Part shown: positions 7,409-17,324 of the stretch, piece after piece | Position numbering within the stretch: position 1 is the stretch's first letter | Layout of the letters: each line of letters begins with the position of its first letter | Assembly (NCBI GenBank): GCA_963725175.1 | Contig: CAVRXH010000006.1 | Span: 372,001-436,000, forward strand | Direction of reading: 5' to 3' | Length of the DNA: 64,000 nt | From: DASUBV01 sp963725175 | GTDB lineage: Bacteria; Actinomycetota; Actinomycetes; Streptosporangiales; Streptosporangiaceae | Translations under genes and position numbers: made by a program | Notes under the pieces: generated by a model | Told to the model about the DNA's origin: nothing | The model's database searches: none | The model's input: the letters and a program-made list of their open reading frames with translations, nothing else

Positions 7409-8095
7409 TCAGCCTCCCGAGCCGTCTCCTGTTGTCTGCCGCGCCCAGGCACGGGCGGCGGCCACGTCGGCCGGGGTGTCGCAATCCAGCCACGGCGGTG
7501 CCCCGTCCCCGGCAGCGTAACGGACCAGCGTCGGCCCCAGCGGGCCCAGCAGCCCCCGCAGCGACCGGCCCTCGTAGTCCCCGAGGGCTGCGCGCAGCAC
7601 CTCGGTCCGCCAGCAGCCTGTTAGCCACTGCCGCTGTCCTTCGTCGTCCAGCAGCACCGCCCCCGGCGGCTCCCCGGCACCATCCGTCCCGGCCGGCCTG
7701 TCCCCCGCCAGTGCGCCAGACGGCCCGCCGGCTGCCGCGTCGAGCAGGTCACGCAGATGGCCAGGCCGGAGGAACGGCATGTCGCCGGCGAGCAGCGCTA
7801 CCCACGTCGCCTCGACCAGGGCGAGGCCAGCGCGCAGGGCGGCCACCGGGCCCGCTCCCGGCGGGTCTTCCCTGGTCACCACGAGCTGGCCGCCTGCCGC
7901 GGCGATGGGCTCTGCCAGGCCAGGACGTTCCGGGCCTACCACGATGATCCGGCGGGCGCCTGCCCCGGCTGCCGCGCCGGCCACCGCCGCGACCAGGCTG
8001 GCGGCGCCGATCATCAGGCCCGGCTTGTCGATGCCGCCGAGCCGCGCGGCAGCGCCGCCGGCCAGCACGACCGCGTCGAGGCTGCCGGCGGTCAT
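7409..8095 (-). CDS. MobA-like molybdenum cofactor guanylyltransferase/NTP transferase
   Basis: 228 residues with the nucleotidyltransferase signature VVLAGGAAARLGGIDKPGL (residues 9-27), then VVGPERPGL, REDPPGAGPVAALRAGL and the metal-binding LLAGDMPFL. These correspond to MobA, which attaches GMP to molybdopterin to give the guanine dinucleotide form needed by formate dehydrogenases. The C-terminus ends in WLDCDTPADVAAARAWA, also typical of MobA. It sits between moaA and the DUF6457 gene. The formate dehydrogenase at 34-39 kb is an obvious client. MobA versus a related MocA-type protein cannot be fully separated here. Confidence 0.82.
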   Translation of the reverse strand: MTAGSLDAVVLAGGAAARLGGIDKPGLMIGAASLVAAVAGAAAGAGARRIIVVGPERPGLAEPIAAAGGQLVVTREDPPGAGPVAALRAGLALVEATWVALLAGDMPFLRPGHLRDLLDAAAGGPSGALAGDRPAGTDGAGEPPGAVLLDDEGQRQWLTGCWRTEVLRAALGDYEGRSLRGLLGPLGPTLVRYAAGDGAPPWLDCDTPADVAAARAWARQTTGDGSGG

Positions 8096-8106
8096 GTCGG
8101 TCAGGG

Positions 8107-9096
8107 TCAGCCGCCGATGGCCGACATCGGCCTGGCCGGCTGGAGGAACCCTGGCTCGTTGATGCCGTGGCCAGGCAGCTTCGCCGCCACCGCGCGGACC
8201 CAGATCGCGGCCAGTTCCTCGTCGCTCGCGCCCGCGCGCATCCGGCCGCGCAGGTCGCTTTCCTCGCGGGCGAACAGGCAGTTACGGACCTGGCCGTCCG
8301 CCGTCAGCCGCACCCGGTCGCAGGCGCCGCAGAACGGCCGTGTCACCGAGGCGATGATGCCGACCCTCGCCGGACCGCCGTTCACCAGGAACGCCTCGGC
8401 CGGGGCCGCGCCTCGCTCCGCCGTGTCGTCCGGCGTGAGCGCGAACTCCTCGCTCAGCGTCGCCAGGATCTCATCGGCCGTGACCATCTCCGCCCGGTCC
8501 CAGCCGTGTTGCGCGTCCAGCGGCATCTGCTCGATGAATCGCAGCTCGTAGCCGTGGTCCAGGCAGTACCGCAGCAGCGCCGCCGCCTCCCCGTCGTTCA
8601 CGCCCCGCATCAGCACCGCGTTGACCTTGACCGGCGTCAGTCCCGCATCGGCGGCAGCCCTCAGGCCCGCGAGGACGTCGGCATGGCGGTCGCGGCGGGA
8701 CAGGGTGGCGAAGGTTTGCGGGGAGAGCGTGTCCAGCGAGACGTTCACCCGGTCCAGGCCCGCCGCTCGCAGGGGCCTGGCGAGTCTGGCCAGGCCGATC
8801 GCGTTGGTCGTCAGCGACAGCTCGGGCCGGGGCTCCAGATCCGCCGCGCGGGCCACGATTCCAGTCAGCCCCTTGCGCAGCAGCGGCTCGCCGCCCGTGA
8901 ACCGGATCTCGGTGATCCCGAGCATGGTGACCGCCACCCGCAGCAGCCGGGCCAGCTCGTCGTCGGTCAGCAGCTCCGGCTTCGGCAGCCAGTCCAGGCC
9001 CTCCGGCGGCATGCAATAGCTGCATCGCAGATTGCACCGGTCGGTCAGCGAGACCCGGAGATCGGTCGCAATCCGGCCGAACGAGTCGTTCAGCAC
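8107..9096 (-). CDS. moaA: GTP 3',8-cyclase MoaA
   Basis: 329 residues. The radical-SAM motif TDRCNLRCSYCMPPEG carries the CxxxCxxC cysteines (residues 17-32); the second 4Fe-4S site is in PFCGACDRVRLTADGQVRNC near residue 265. It also has FTGGEPLLRKG and SLDTLSP. MoaA rearranges GTP, with MoaC, in the first step of molybdenum cofactor synthesis. The GTG start at 9096 has GGGAGG just upstream. It is first in the row moaA, mobA-like, DUF6457. The C-terminus lacks an obvious double-glycine end; it finishes PMSAIGG, which does end in GG as expected for MoaA. Confidence 0.95.
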   Translation of the reverse strand: MLNDSFGRIATDLRVSLTDRCNLRCSYCMPPEGLDWLPKPELLTDDELARLLRVAVTMLGITEIRFTGGEPLLRKGLTGIVARAADLEPRPELSLTTNAIGLARLARPLRAAGLDRVNVSLDTLSPQTFATLSRRDRHADVLAGLRAAADAGLTPVKVNAVLMRGVNDGEAAALLRYCLDHGYELRFIEQMPLDAQHGWDRAEMVTADEILATLSEEFALTPDDTAERGAAPAEAFLVNGGPARVGIIASVTRPFCGACDRVRLTADGQVRNCLFAREESDLRGRMRAGASDEELAAIWVRAVAAKLPGHGINEPGFLQPARPMSAIGG

Positions 9097-9250
9097 GTGA
9101 CTGCCTCCCTCCCCGGATACCGGACATGCTGGTCAGCGTGCCACTACCCAGCACAGCACCGTCATCCTTTCCTAGAGCGTAGCCGCCGCCTGCCCTGTTC
9201 CCGCAGGCCCGCACCCAGCCGGACCTTCGCCCGGTCCCCGCGAGCCCGGC

Positions 9251-11299
9251 TCACGCGACGAGAGGAGGGCTGTGGCCGTGCAGGGTGCGGGTGCCGTCGG
9301 GGCTGGTGGCGGTGGTCGTGCCGTCCGCGTGCAGGGCCAGTACCCAGCCCCAGCGATGCACGGCGATCAGGTGATGAAACGAGCAGAGCAAGGTGAGGTT
9401 GTGCAAGGCAGTAACGCCGCCCCTGGACCGGGGCAGAACGTGGTGGACCTGGCAGGCGGCGGGCGGCTGGGCGCAGCCGGGGAACGCGCAGTGCCGGTCG
9501 CGGGTGATGACCGCGCGGCGCAGATGCGGGGGCACCTCCGGGGTCGGCGTGCCGGTATCCAGGACCAGCGACGCTCCCGCCGCGCCCGGCCCACCGGCCC
9601 GCTGCCGCAGGAACGAGGCGAGCCCGCCAGGGCCGGACAGGACGGCGACGGCGTACCGCGCCAGCGCGTCGTTTAGCCGTGCGGCGGTTCCCTCGGCCAT
9701 CCCGACCGGGACCGGCAGCCCTGGCGCGACCGGCGTTCCTGGCGGCATCTGCACGCCCGGTGGCCAGGCTGGCAGGCCCGCATGCGGCCGCCCGAACGGC
9801 TGGCCCGTCGGCTGCCCGAACGGCTGGCCCGTCGGCTGCCCGAACGGCTGGCCCAGCGGCTGCACAGGGGTGCCTGGCCTGCCGGGACAGCCCGGCGAGC
9901 TGGCCGCGTTCTCGGGGTGGGGGCAGGGCAGCCCGGACGGGACGCTCTCTCCCGTCAGCGCCCCGCGCCGGGCACGGCAGGCCTCGCCCGTGCTGCCATC
10001 GCCCGTGCTGCCATCGCCCGTGCTGCCATCGATCGGGCAGCCATCGATCGGGCAGGGCTGCGGGTCACCCGCGTTCAGGTAGTCATGGACCATCCAGGCC
10101 AGGGCGGCCGGGTCGACCCGGCCGGTCACCACCGGCGCGATCCGCGCATCACATGCATACGCCTCGGCCGCCGCACCTGACAGCCATCCCGCGCCCTCCG
10201 GCAGCAGCAGACCGGCACTCGCCCCGGAGGCCCCCGCGCCGGCAGTGCTCTCCCCGGCGCCGGCAGCATCGGTCCCTGCGCCGGCAGCGTGCGCGCGGGC
10301 GAGCTGGTCCAAGGTCATCTGCAGCTGCAACAGCACCGGCTGACCCGCCACCTCCGGCAGGCAGCCCGCGCTGATCAGCCGCCTGCACGCTTCCTCAAGC
10401 GCGTCATGATCACGCTGTACCCGCGACCGCACGTCCTCCGGGCCCGCCCGCCGGCCCAGGGACTCCAGCACCGCGGACAGCGCCGCCGCGCACTCCGGAG
10501 TCAGGTCACCATCCAGGCGCCCGGCGCCCTCGAACGTCCGCTCCAGCCGCAAGCGGCGCTCATCAAAACCACGCCCGCCGTCACCGTCCGGACCAGCCGA
10601 CCGCTCCACCATCTCCCGCGCCAGCCCGGCCAGGTCGCTCAGGTCCGCGCCACCCGCCGCCGCCTCAGACAGGATCTCGTCGGCGTCCTGGCGGACACCT
10701 TCGGGGAGCTTGTCGGTCCAGTCCGCGAGCTGCCGCACCCACGACTCCGACAGCTCTCCCGACGCCAGGCCCTTCTCCAGCACCGGATGCCCGGCCAGGC
10801 GGCGCAGCCATCCCACAGCGCCGCTGGCCGCACCGCGCGTCACGCGCGACCGCCAGACCAGCCACCCCCGCGCCGAGCACTGGCCATCGGCCGCCAGGCC
10901 ACCACCCGACACGAACACCGACAGCACCCGCGACCGCACCGCGACCAAGCGCGATGACCACCGCTCAAGCCCCCGCAGCAGGTCCGCCTGCTCATCAAAG
11001 GTCAAGTCAGCGGCGTCCAGCCCGGCCAGGAACGCGAGCGCCGCCTCGGCCGCCGCTACCGCCTCAGCCGCATTGCGCAGCGCTACTGGACTGTGCTCAA
11101 CCAGGCTGTGCGGCACTGCCGGCTCAGCGACAGGGACAGCCACCACGCACCTCCCGCAGGCGTCACGGCCAGGCAGGCCGGTAACGGCCAGCACCAGCAA
11201 GGCTCGGTCAGGGACCCACACACCCGAAGCCACGCACAGCCAGACGGCGATGGAGGGGCCGCCACCGGGACGCTCGCTCCCCGAAGGGAGCCGCATCAA
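9251..11299 (-). CDS. DUF222 (13E12-repeat family) protein with C-terminal HNH nuclease domain
   Basis: Up to 682 residues. The DUF222 helical domain covers roughly residues 75-360 (LTFDEQADLLRGLERWSSRL onward). The C-terminal HNH domain is intact: VITRDRHCAFPGCAQPP, then CQVHHVLPRSRGGVTALHNL and LCSFHHLIAVHRWGW. Between them are low-complexity repeats, Gln-Pro-x-Gly units (from 24-base repeats at 9790-9861) and Asp-Gly-Ser-Thr units (15-base repeats near 9984-10055). Such proteins occur in many copies in actinobacteria and are often associated with mobile islands; their biological role is not settled. The start is uncertain: the first 60 residues look atypical, so a later start is possible. 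Confidence 0.82.
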   Translation of the reverse strand: MMRLPSGSERPGGGPSIAVWLCVASGVWVPDRALLVLAVTGLPGRDACGRCVVAVPVAEPAVPHSLVEHSPVALRNAAEAVAAAEAALAFLAGLDAADLTFDEQADLLRGLERWSSRLVAVRSRVLSVFVSGGGLAADGQCSARGWLVWRSRVTRGAASGAVGWLRRLAGHPVLEKGLASGELSESWVRQLADWTDKLPEGVRQDADEILSEAAAGGADLSDLAGLAREMVERSAGPDGDGGRGFDERRLRLERTFEGAGRLDGDLTPECAAALSAVLESLGRRAGPEDVRSRVQRDHDALEEACRRLISAGCLPEVAGQPVLLQLQMTLDQLARAHAAGAGTDAAGAGESTAGAGASGASAGLLLPEGAGWLSGAAAEAYACDARIAPVVTGRVDPAALAWMVHDYLNAGDPQPCPIDGCPIDGSTGDGSTGDGSTGEACRARRGALTGESVPSGLPCPHPENAASSPGCPGRPGTPVQPLGQPFGQPTGQPFGQPTGQPFGRPHAGLPAWPPGVQMPPGTPVAPGLPVPVGMAEGTAARLNDALARYAVAVLSGPGGLASFLRQRAGGPGAAGASLVLDTGTPTPEVPPHLRRAVITRDRHCAFPGCAQPPAACQVHHVLPRSRGGVTALHNLTLLCSFHHLIAVHRWGWVLALHADGTTTATSPDGTRTLHGHSPPLVA
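9790..9861. repeat. Three 24-base tandem repeats inside the DUF222/HNH gene
   Basis: The unit runs GCCCGAACGGCTGGCCCG then TCGGCT, at 9790-9813, 9814-9837 and 9838-9861; the third copy differs at two positions. It keeps the reading frame and encodes alternating Gln-Pro-Phe-Gly and Gln-Pro-Thr-Gly, so copy number could vary without breaking the protein. Confidence 0.85.
9984..10055. repeat. 15-base tandem repeats inside the DUF222/HNH gene
   Basis: Three exact TCGCCCGTGCTGCCA units are followed by two diverged units (TCGATCGGGCAGCCA type). They are in frame and encode the Gly-Asp-Gly-Ser-Thr and Ile-Asp-Gly-Cys-Pro linker units. Confidence 0.8.
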
Positions 11300-11437
11300 T
11301 CAGTATCCAGAGCGATTCACTGGTCCCGGTGGCGCCAACACTCTCGAAACTATTATCGATAGTATAGCAGTCAGCGCCAGCTGGCTAGCGCATTTATCTG
11401 ATAGCGAGACGAGCCGCCTAGCGAAAACGGGCCGCCG

Positions 11438-11472
11438 CCCAGGTGGTGAGGTGATGGTGCTCACCACCTGGG
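11438..11472 (-). terminator. 13-base perfect hairpin downstream of mgsA
   Basis: CCCAGGTGGTGAG (11438-11450) pairs fully with CTCACCACCTGGG (11460-11472) around a nine-base loop. It lies 43 bases past the mgsA stop. There is no long U tract, as is common in actinobacteria. The remainder of 11300-11437 is AT-rich for this genome and contains the upstream region of the DUF222 gene, with nothing else I can name. Confidence 0.6.
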
Positions 11473-11514
11473 ACACGACGCCGACGTCCTGCGTCCCGGC
11501 GGGCAGCCCGCTTC

Positions 11515-12000
11515 CTAGGCCACCTGGTCGGCGGTGGCCGCGAGGGCGGACCAGCCGCGCTCGGCGTAGTCGGCGAAATCCGGCTGCATCCGGTGGTAGG
11601 CGCGGCCGAACAGCGGGGACGAGATCAGGAAGTCCGCGCTGGCGCGGTTGCACGCCACCGGGATGTTCCAGGCCACGGCCAGCCGGAGCAAGGCCTTGAC
11701 GTCGGGGTCGTGCGGCTGGGGCTCCAGCGGGTCCCAGAAGAAGATCAGCAGGTCGACCTGGCCGTCCGCGATGCGGGCGCCGATCTGCTGGTCGCCGCCG
11801 AGCGGGCCGCTGCGCATGCAGGCGACGGGCAGGCCGAGCTCGTCGCGGAGCAGCCGGCCCGTGGTGCCGGTGGCGACCAGTTCGTGGCGGCGCAGGATGG
11901 CCAGGTTGAAGCGGGCCCACTCGATCAGGTCCGGCTTCTTGTTGTCGTGCGCGATCATGGCCACCCGGCAGGCGGGGACCCGGTCGGCATTGATGCTCAT
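11515..12000 (-). CDS. mgsA: Methylglyoxal synthase
   Basis: 161 residues. The family's phosphate- and catalytic-site segments are all visible: IAHDNKKPDLIEWA (residues 17-30), ATGTTGRLL, SGPLGGDQQIGARIADG with the catalytic Asp, LLIFFWDPLEPQPHDPDVKALLRL and NIPVACNRASADFLISSPLF. The enzyme converts dihydroxyacetone phosphate to methylglyoxal, a bypass that relieves sugar-phosphate build-up. It appears to be transcribed alone, with a strong hairpin downstream. A 216-base gap upstream holds its promoter region. Confidence 0.95.
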   Translation of the reverse strand: MSINADRVPACRVAMIAHDNKKPDLIEWARFNLAILRRHELVATGTTGRLLRDELGLPVACMRSGPLGGDQQIGARIADGQVDLLIFFWDPLEPQPHDPDVKALLRLAVAWNIPVACNRASADFLISSPLFGRAYHRMQPDFADYAERGWSALAATADQVA

Positions 12001-12216
12001 GCCAGCCAGGCTGCCAGGCCGATGTTTCCGTCCCGGTAATGCGGAGTTACCAAGATGTTGCCAGCGGGCGAGGACCGGGCGGCGCGGCGGAACTGGCGCT
12101 GGCGCGGGTGTCGCGCGACGGGAGCGCTTCCCCTACAATCTAGTAGGTTTTTCCGCCGCTGCTGCCGCCGCAGTGGCGATGCGCCTCGAGGGTGAGCGTT
12201 CGCCGATGATAAGACC

Positions 12217-13360
12217 ATGACCGTGAGCAACGCCGCCTGGCGAGACCAGCTAACCGCCGTCGAGCGGGCCGCGCTCGGCCGCGAGGACGGGCCGGTCGGC
12301 GGGTCCCGGCCTGACGTGCTGGTCGTCGGCGGCGGGATCATGGGCGTCAGCGTCGCCGCGGCCTGCAAGGAGATCGGCGCGGGCTCGGTGCTGCTGATCG
12401 AGACGGGCCGGCTGGGCGCGGGCGCCACGGGCGGCGCGACGGGGCTGCTGATCCCCGAGCCGCATCAGTGGAGCGACCCCGAGCCGTTCGTGGACCTGGA
12501 GCGGGCCAGCCTGGAGCGCTGGCGCGACCTGGAGCGGGCCATCCCCGGCGGCGTCGGGCTGAGCGAGGTGGACTGGCTGGGCCTGGCCCCGCACGACGGC
12601 GGGTTCGCCGCGCACCAGCCGCGCGCCGTGGAATGGCTGAATCCCAGCCAGGTCGACGACCTGGTGCCGGGGCTGGCCAGGCCGATGGAGGGCGCGCTGA
12701 TCCGCCGCCAGGCCCGGGTGAACCCGCTGCGCGCGGTGGTCAGGATCGCCGACGGGCTGCCCGCGGTCGCCACCGGCGTCGCGGCGACCGGGGTGACGAT
12801 CCGCGACGGCCGGATCACGGCGGTGAGCACGTCGGCGGGCGAGGTCGCTCCCGGCGCGGTGGTGTTCGCCACCGGGCGGCCGCCGGTGCTTGACGGGCTG
12901 CACCTGCGAGATCCCCTCGGACCGGGTGAAGGGCCACCTGCTGGTCACCGAGCCGACCAGGGTGCGGCTGCCCGGCATCGTCGCGCCGGTCGCGACCCAG
13001 ATCGAGGACGGACGGCTGCTGGCGGGCGGCACGTTCGACGTCGGCGACGAGTCCCCGGCGATCCGGCCGGAGATCATCGAGTCGATCATGGCGGGCCTGA
13101 CCGCCGCGCTGCCGGAGCTGGCCGGGCTTGGCGTGGCCTACCAGTGGTGCTGCTTCCGGCCCCGGCACCCGGACCGGCGGCCGGTCATCGACCGGGTGCC
13201 CGGCCTGGCCAACGCGTGGCTCACCTCGGGTCACTTCCGCACCGGCATCCTGAACGCGCCGGCCACCGCGACGGTGATCGCCCGGTGGATCACCAGCGGC
13301 GAGGAGCCGGCCGAGCCCGCGACCTGGTCGGCATCCCGGTTCACCGCCAGGGCCAGCTAG
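12217..13360 (+). CDS. FAD-dependent oxidoreductase (DAO family), frame-broken
   Basis: An N-terminal part reads VLVVGGGIMGVSVAAACKEI (FAD dinucleotide motif near residues 32-50) and then a glycine/D-amino-acid oxidase-like body. About residue 230 the frame shifts by one base near 12901-12910. The second frame continues as SDRVKGHLLVTEPTRVRLPG, CCFRPRHPDRRPVIDRVPG and TSGHFRTGILNAPATATVIA, which is the expected C-terminal FAD-contacting region. Homology is continuous across the break and there is no other stop, so a one-base error or a recent mutation explains it. Total length about 380 residues fits the family. Substrate unknown; no operon partner. Confidence 0.75.
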
Positions 13361-13439
13361 CCGGAGCGCCTGCCGGTCTTAGCCCAGGCCGCCCAGGCCG
13401 CCCTGGGCGAGTCCCGGCGGCTGCGGTCGCTTCTTGCTG

Positions 13440-15717
13440 TTATCGCGGGAGGGACGCGGACGGCGGCGCTGGTGTTCCGATGGCGGGCGCGTCCTGGCTG
13501 GTGACCGCGCTAGTCTCCGCCGACTGGGCGGCGGCCGGAGCGACCTCGGGGCGGGGCCGCACCTGACGCCGGTCGTCGGGCAGCCGCTCGGTGACGCCGG
13601 CCCGGTCCAGGTACTCGAGCAGCGGGATCGCCGTGCGCCTGGTGGTGTTCAGCGCCTGCCGGGCATCGGCCGCGGTGAACGGCTGCGGCAGGCCAGTCAG
13701 GATCGCCGCGGCGGCCTCGTCGGCGCCGGGCGCCAGCACGATGCTGTCGCTGATCCGCAGCAGCAGCCCGGCCCGCGCCGCCGCGGCGGTGGCCCGCACG
13801 TCGAGGCCGAGCCTGCGCAGCCGCTCGGCGTCGGGCGCCGCGAACGGGGTCTGCGCCAGGTCGGCGCGCAGGATGCGGATCGCCGCCTCCACCGGCTCGG
13901 GCAGGCCGCTGCCGGACGGACCGCCGGCGGCGGGAGTGAGCTGGATAAGGCCGCCTGTCACCCGGAACGGCGGCCTGGCCAGGGCGGTGACCAGGCGCCG
14001 GTCGGGCAGGCTGAGCGCGGACCTGGCGGCCTCCACGGGCAGGCCGGGGGCCAGCGGCTCCCTGGCCGCGTGCGCGGCCAGCACCTCGCCAAGCTCGGCG
14101 GCGAGCGCGTTCCACCTGACCGGGTCGACCAGCCACTCGCCGGTCACCGGCTCGGGGTGCTCGTGCACGCCCATGGCCAGCAGCACGGTGGCCCGCATGA
14201 TGCCGTGCCGGCGCAGCAGCTCGGCGGCGCCGGGCTGGTCGGGCCAGGTGGCCAGCTCCCGCGCGGCAGCGGCGGCGGCACCGCGCCTGGTGAGCGGCGG
14301 CGGGGCCACGTCGAGCACGACGGCCCCGGCGACGCCCGGCCAGCCTGCCGCCTCGCCCGGCGCGCCGGCGATGCGGGCGGCGGAAGCGTGCGCGGGGGCA
14401 GGGCCAGGGACCGGGTGGGCAGCGGGGCCTTTGACGGCGGCGCTGCTGATGCCGTTGGGCGAGGGCGTGCCTGGCAGCGCTTCGCGGACGGCCGGGGCGG
14501 CACCGGCGCCGGGGCTGGTGTCGGCGCTGGCCTCGGCGGCGTCGTCCAGGTCGGCGCTGTCTGTGCTGTCTGTGCTGTCGGTGGTCTCAGCTGCGTGCGT
14601 GCCCAGCGTCAGCGTGCTGCCGCGCCGGGGCGGCCGGGCGACGCCGGGGTCGCGGAGCAGGATCCGGTCGCCGCAGTGCAGTGGCAGCGGATCGCGCAGC
14701 CGGAGCCTGGCGATGGTCGCCGACAGCGGGCGGACCCTGGCCACGGTCCGCGCGGACCCGATGTGCACGGTGACGGTGCGCGGCAGCATGGCGGCAAGCT
14801 CGGCGGGGCCGCCGGCGCTCTCCGGCGCGGCCTCGCCAGCCAGGCTGCCGCCAGCCTGCTCACCGCCGGGAACCTCCTGGCCAGCCGCCTCGGGGTCGGC
14901 GCAGACCCGCACGTCGATGACGTCGGTGGGCAGCCAGCGGCCTGCCTGCACGATCGCCATGCCGCGCGACAGGCTGTCCTTGGTCACGCCGCGCAGGTTG
15001 AGCGCCACCCTGGCGACGCCGGTCGCCTCCGGGGCGCTCTCGCCGAGGGTCTGGATGTCGCGGACCCGGACGGGGCGCATGGACGGGGTGACGACCAGCT
15101 CGTCGCCGCGGTGCACGGTGCCCTCGGGCAGCGTTCCGGTGACCACGGTGCCGCTGCCGGTCATGGTGAAGGCCCGGTCCACCCACAGCCGTACCGGGCC
15201 GCCGGGGTCGGGCACCGGCAGGCCCTGGGCCAGCTTGTCCAGCTCCGCGACCAGCTCGGGCAGGCCATCCCCGGTGACGGCGCTGACCGCCACGGCCGGC
15301 GGCGAGCCGAGGCTGCTGCCCCGCATCGCGGCCAGCGCCTGCGCCCGCGCCGGGCCCGGGTCGGCCAGGTCGGAGCGGGTAATCACGAGCAGGCCGCTGG
15401 CGATGCCCAGGGCGTCCACCACGGCCAGGTGCTCGGCGGACTGCGGCATCCAGCCCTCGTCGGCCGCCACGATGAACAGCACGGCGGGGACGGGCCCGAC
15501 GCCGGACAGCATGTTCGGGACGAACCGCTCGTGGCCGGGAACGTCGACGAAGGCGATCCGCTCCCCTGACGGCAGCCTGAGCCAGGCGAACCCGAGGTCG
15601 ATGGTCATGCCCCGGCGCTTTTCCTCGCGACCACCGGTCGGGGTCCATCCCTGTTAGCGCGCGCAGCAGCGTCGACTTGCCGTGGTCGACGTGACCCGCC
15701 GTGGCAATGACCTGCAT
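13440..15717 (-). CDS. selB: Selenocysteine-specific elongation factor SelB, frame-broken near N-terminus
   Basis: The gene starts MQVIATAGHVDHGKSTLLRA (GTP-binding P-loop) at 15717. A frame break near 15621-15632 follows the SelB hallmark GMDPDRW, after which the frame continues MTIDLGFAW, DVPGHERFV (G3), then domain II (GSGTVVTGTLPEGTVHRGD) and a Pro/Ala/Ser-rich linker. The long C-terminal part (from about residue 390) carries the winged-helix region that in this family binds the SECIS RNA. SelB delivers Sec-tRNA to UGA codons marked by SECIS. It lies five bases after selA and is coupled to it. The G4 motif reads TRSD, a mild variant. The break looks like a one-base insertion (or two-base loss) in a G/C-rich run. 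Confidence 0.88.
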
Positions 15718-15722
15718 CTCGT

Positions 15723-17185
15723 TTACCTCGCCCGCCTGGTCGCCGTGACGTCGCGCAGCCTCGCGGCGCCCTTGATTTCCGATACCCCGTGCTCCCCCGT
15801 TGTCCCGTGCTTCCCCTGAATCCCCGCGAGCCCCGTCCCGGCGAGCCCCGTCGCCGCGAGCCCCGTCGCCGCGAGCACAGCCGCGATGAGCGCGTCGTCG
15901 TCCGCCGGCGGCACCGCGCGCAGGTCAAGCAGCAGCCAGCCGTCCTCTACCCGGCCGACCACCGCGGGCACCTCCCCGCGACCTGACGGGCTGGCCGGAG
16001 CGCAGCGGCCCCGCCAGTTCCGCCGGCAGGCGGACCGCCGCGCCTGGCAGCTCCACTCCCGGCGCGCCACCGCCCCCGACGGCGCCGGCGGCCCGGCAGG
16101 CGACCGCGTCCAGGCCTGCTTCTGACAGGCGGCGGGCAATCCGTTCCGCGCGGTCAAGCAGGTCACCGGGATCGGCGGTCAGGGCCTGCGCCACGGGAAC
16201 CTGCGGGCCCGGCCAGGGTCGCCTCCAGGGCGGCGGCGGTCAGCTTGTCCACCCGCAGCGCCCGGGCGAGGGGGTGCCGGGCCAGCGCCGTGATCAGGTC
16301 GGCGCGGCCGAGCAGCAGGCCGGCCTGCGGGCCGCCGAGCAGCTTGTCGCCGCTGGCGGTCACCAGCGGCCGCGCCCGCCTGCCAGCCAGGTCGCGGCGT
16401 CCGGCTCGGCGGGCAGCAGCGGATGCGGCCGCAGCAGCCCGGAGCCGATGTCACCGACCACCGGCACGCTCGAGCGCGGCCAGCTCGGCCACGCTGGCGC
16501 TGGCGGTGAAGCCGTCGATCGTGTAGTTGGACGGGTGCACCTTGAGCACGAAGCCGGTCTGCGGGCCGATGGCGGCGGCGTAGTCGGCAACGCTGGTCCG
16601 GTTGGTGGTGCCGACCTCGCGGATCCGGGCGCCGGTGGACTCCAGCAGGTCAGGCAGCCGGAACCCGTCACCGATCTCGATCAGCTCGCCCCGGCTGACG
16701 ATGATCTCTTTCCCGGCGGCCAGCGCGGTCGCGGTCAGCACCAGGGCGGCGGCGTTGTTGTTCACCACGTGCACGGCCTCGGCGGCGGGCACAGCGGCGG
16801 CCAGCGCGGTCAGCATCCCCCGGCCGCGGCGGCCCCGGCGGCCGGTATCGAGGTCGAACTCCAGGTCGGTACAGCCGGCCGCGGCCTGCACGGCCTGGCG
16901 GGCGGCGTCCGACAGCGGCGCGCGGCCGAGGTTGGTGTGCAGCAGGACGCCGGTCGCGTTGATCACCGGGGTCAGCGTGGCGGCCACGGGCGGCAGCGCC
17001 GCCGCGGCGGCGTCCGCGACCGCGCCTGGCTCGATCTCGCCGGCCCTGGCCCGGTCCTGGGCCTGGCGGACGGCGGCGAGCACCAGGGGCTTGCCGAGGC
17101 GGCGCGCGGCCCCGGCGAGCCGGGGGTCGGCGAGTACCGCGTCGGTGCGCGGGACCATCCTGCGGGCGTCCACGAGCGCGACCAT
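15723..17185 (-). CDS. selA: L-seryl-tRNA(Sec) selenium transferase SelA, multiply frame-broken
   Basis: N-terminal frame: RMVPRTDAVLADPRLAGAAR, NATGVLLHTNLGRAPLS and EVGTTNRTSVADYAAAIG are clear SelA. The pyridoxal-lysine segment VTASGDKLLGGPQAGLLLG is intact in another frame. At least four breaks (near 16475, 16367, 16200 and 15990) are needed to read through to the C-terminus GRVEDGWLLLDLRAVPP. SelA converts seryl-tRNA(Sec) to selenocysteyl-tRNA using selenophosphate. The ATG at 17185 is preferred by alignment; an ATG at 17254 is possible. The C-terminal 35 residues are repeats (ATGLAATGLAGTGLAG) made from 15-base units at 15827-15880. So many breaks mean either poor local consensus or true decay; the retained motifs favour the first. 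Confidence 0.82.
15827..15880. repeat. 15-base tandem repeat in the 3' end of selA
   Basis: Three copies of GCGAGCCCCGTCSCC-type units in a row plus a partial fourth. They encode the Ala-Thr-Gly-Leu repeats at the SelA C-terminus, beyond the conserved domain. Confidence 0.75.
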
Positions 17186-17324
17186 ACCTGCCCGCAGCGG
17201 CCAGGTGCCCTGCCGTGAACTCGTCTTCTTTGCCGTTTTGCCAGCACTTTGCATAACCGGCCGCCCGGGGGGTACCCGCCATGTGTAAGTCTTAATCTTC
17301 CTATTACTCAGGGAGTGAGACCCG

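Noticed and set aside
13434..15569. Long plus-strand open frame (711 codons) opposite selB.
   Set aside because: Low-complexity Gly/Arg/Ala product, no family motif, and antisense to a well-marked gene: a GC-rich shadow.
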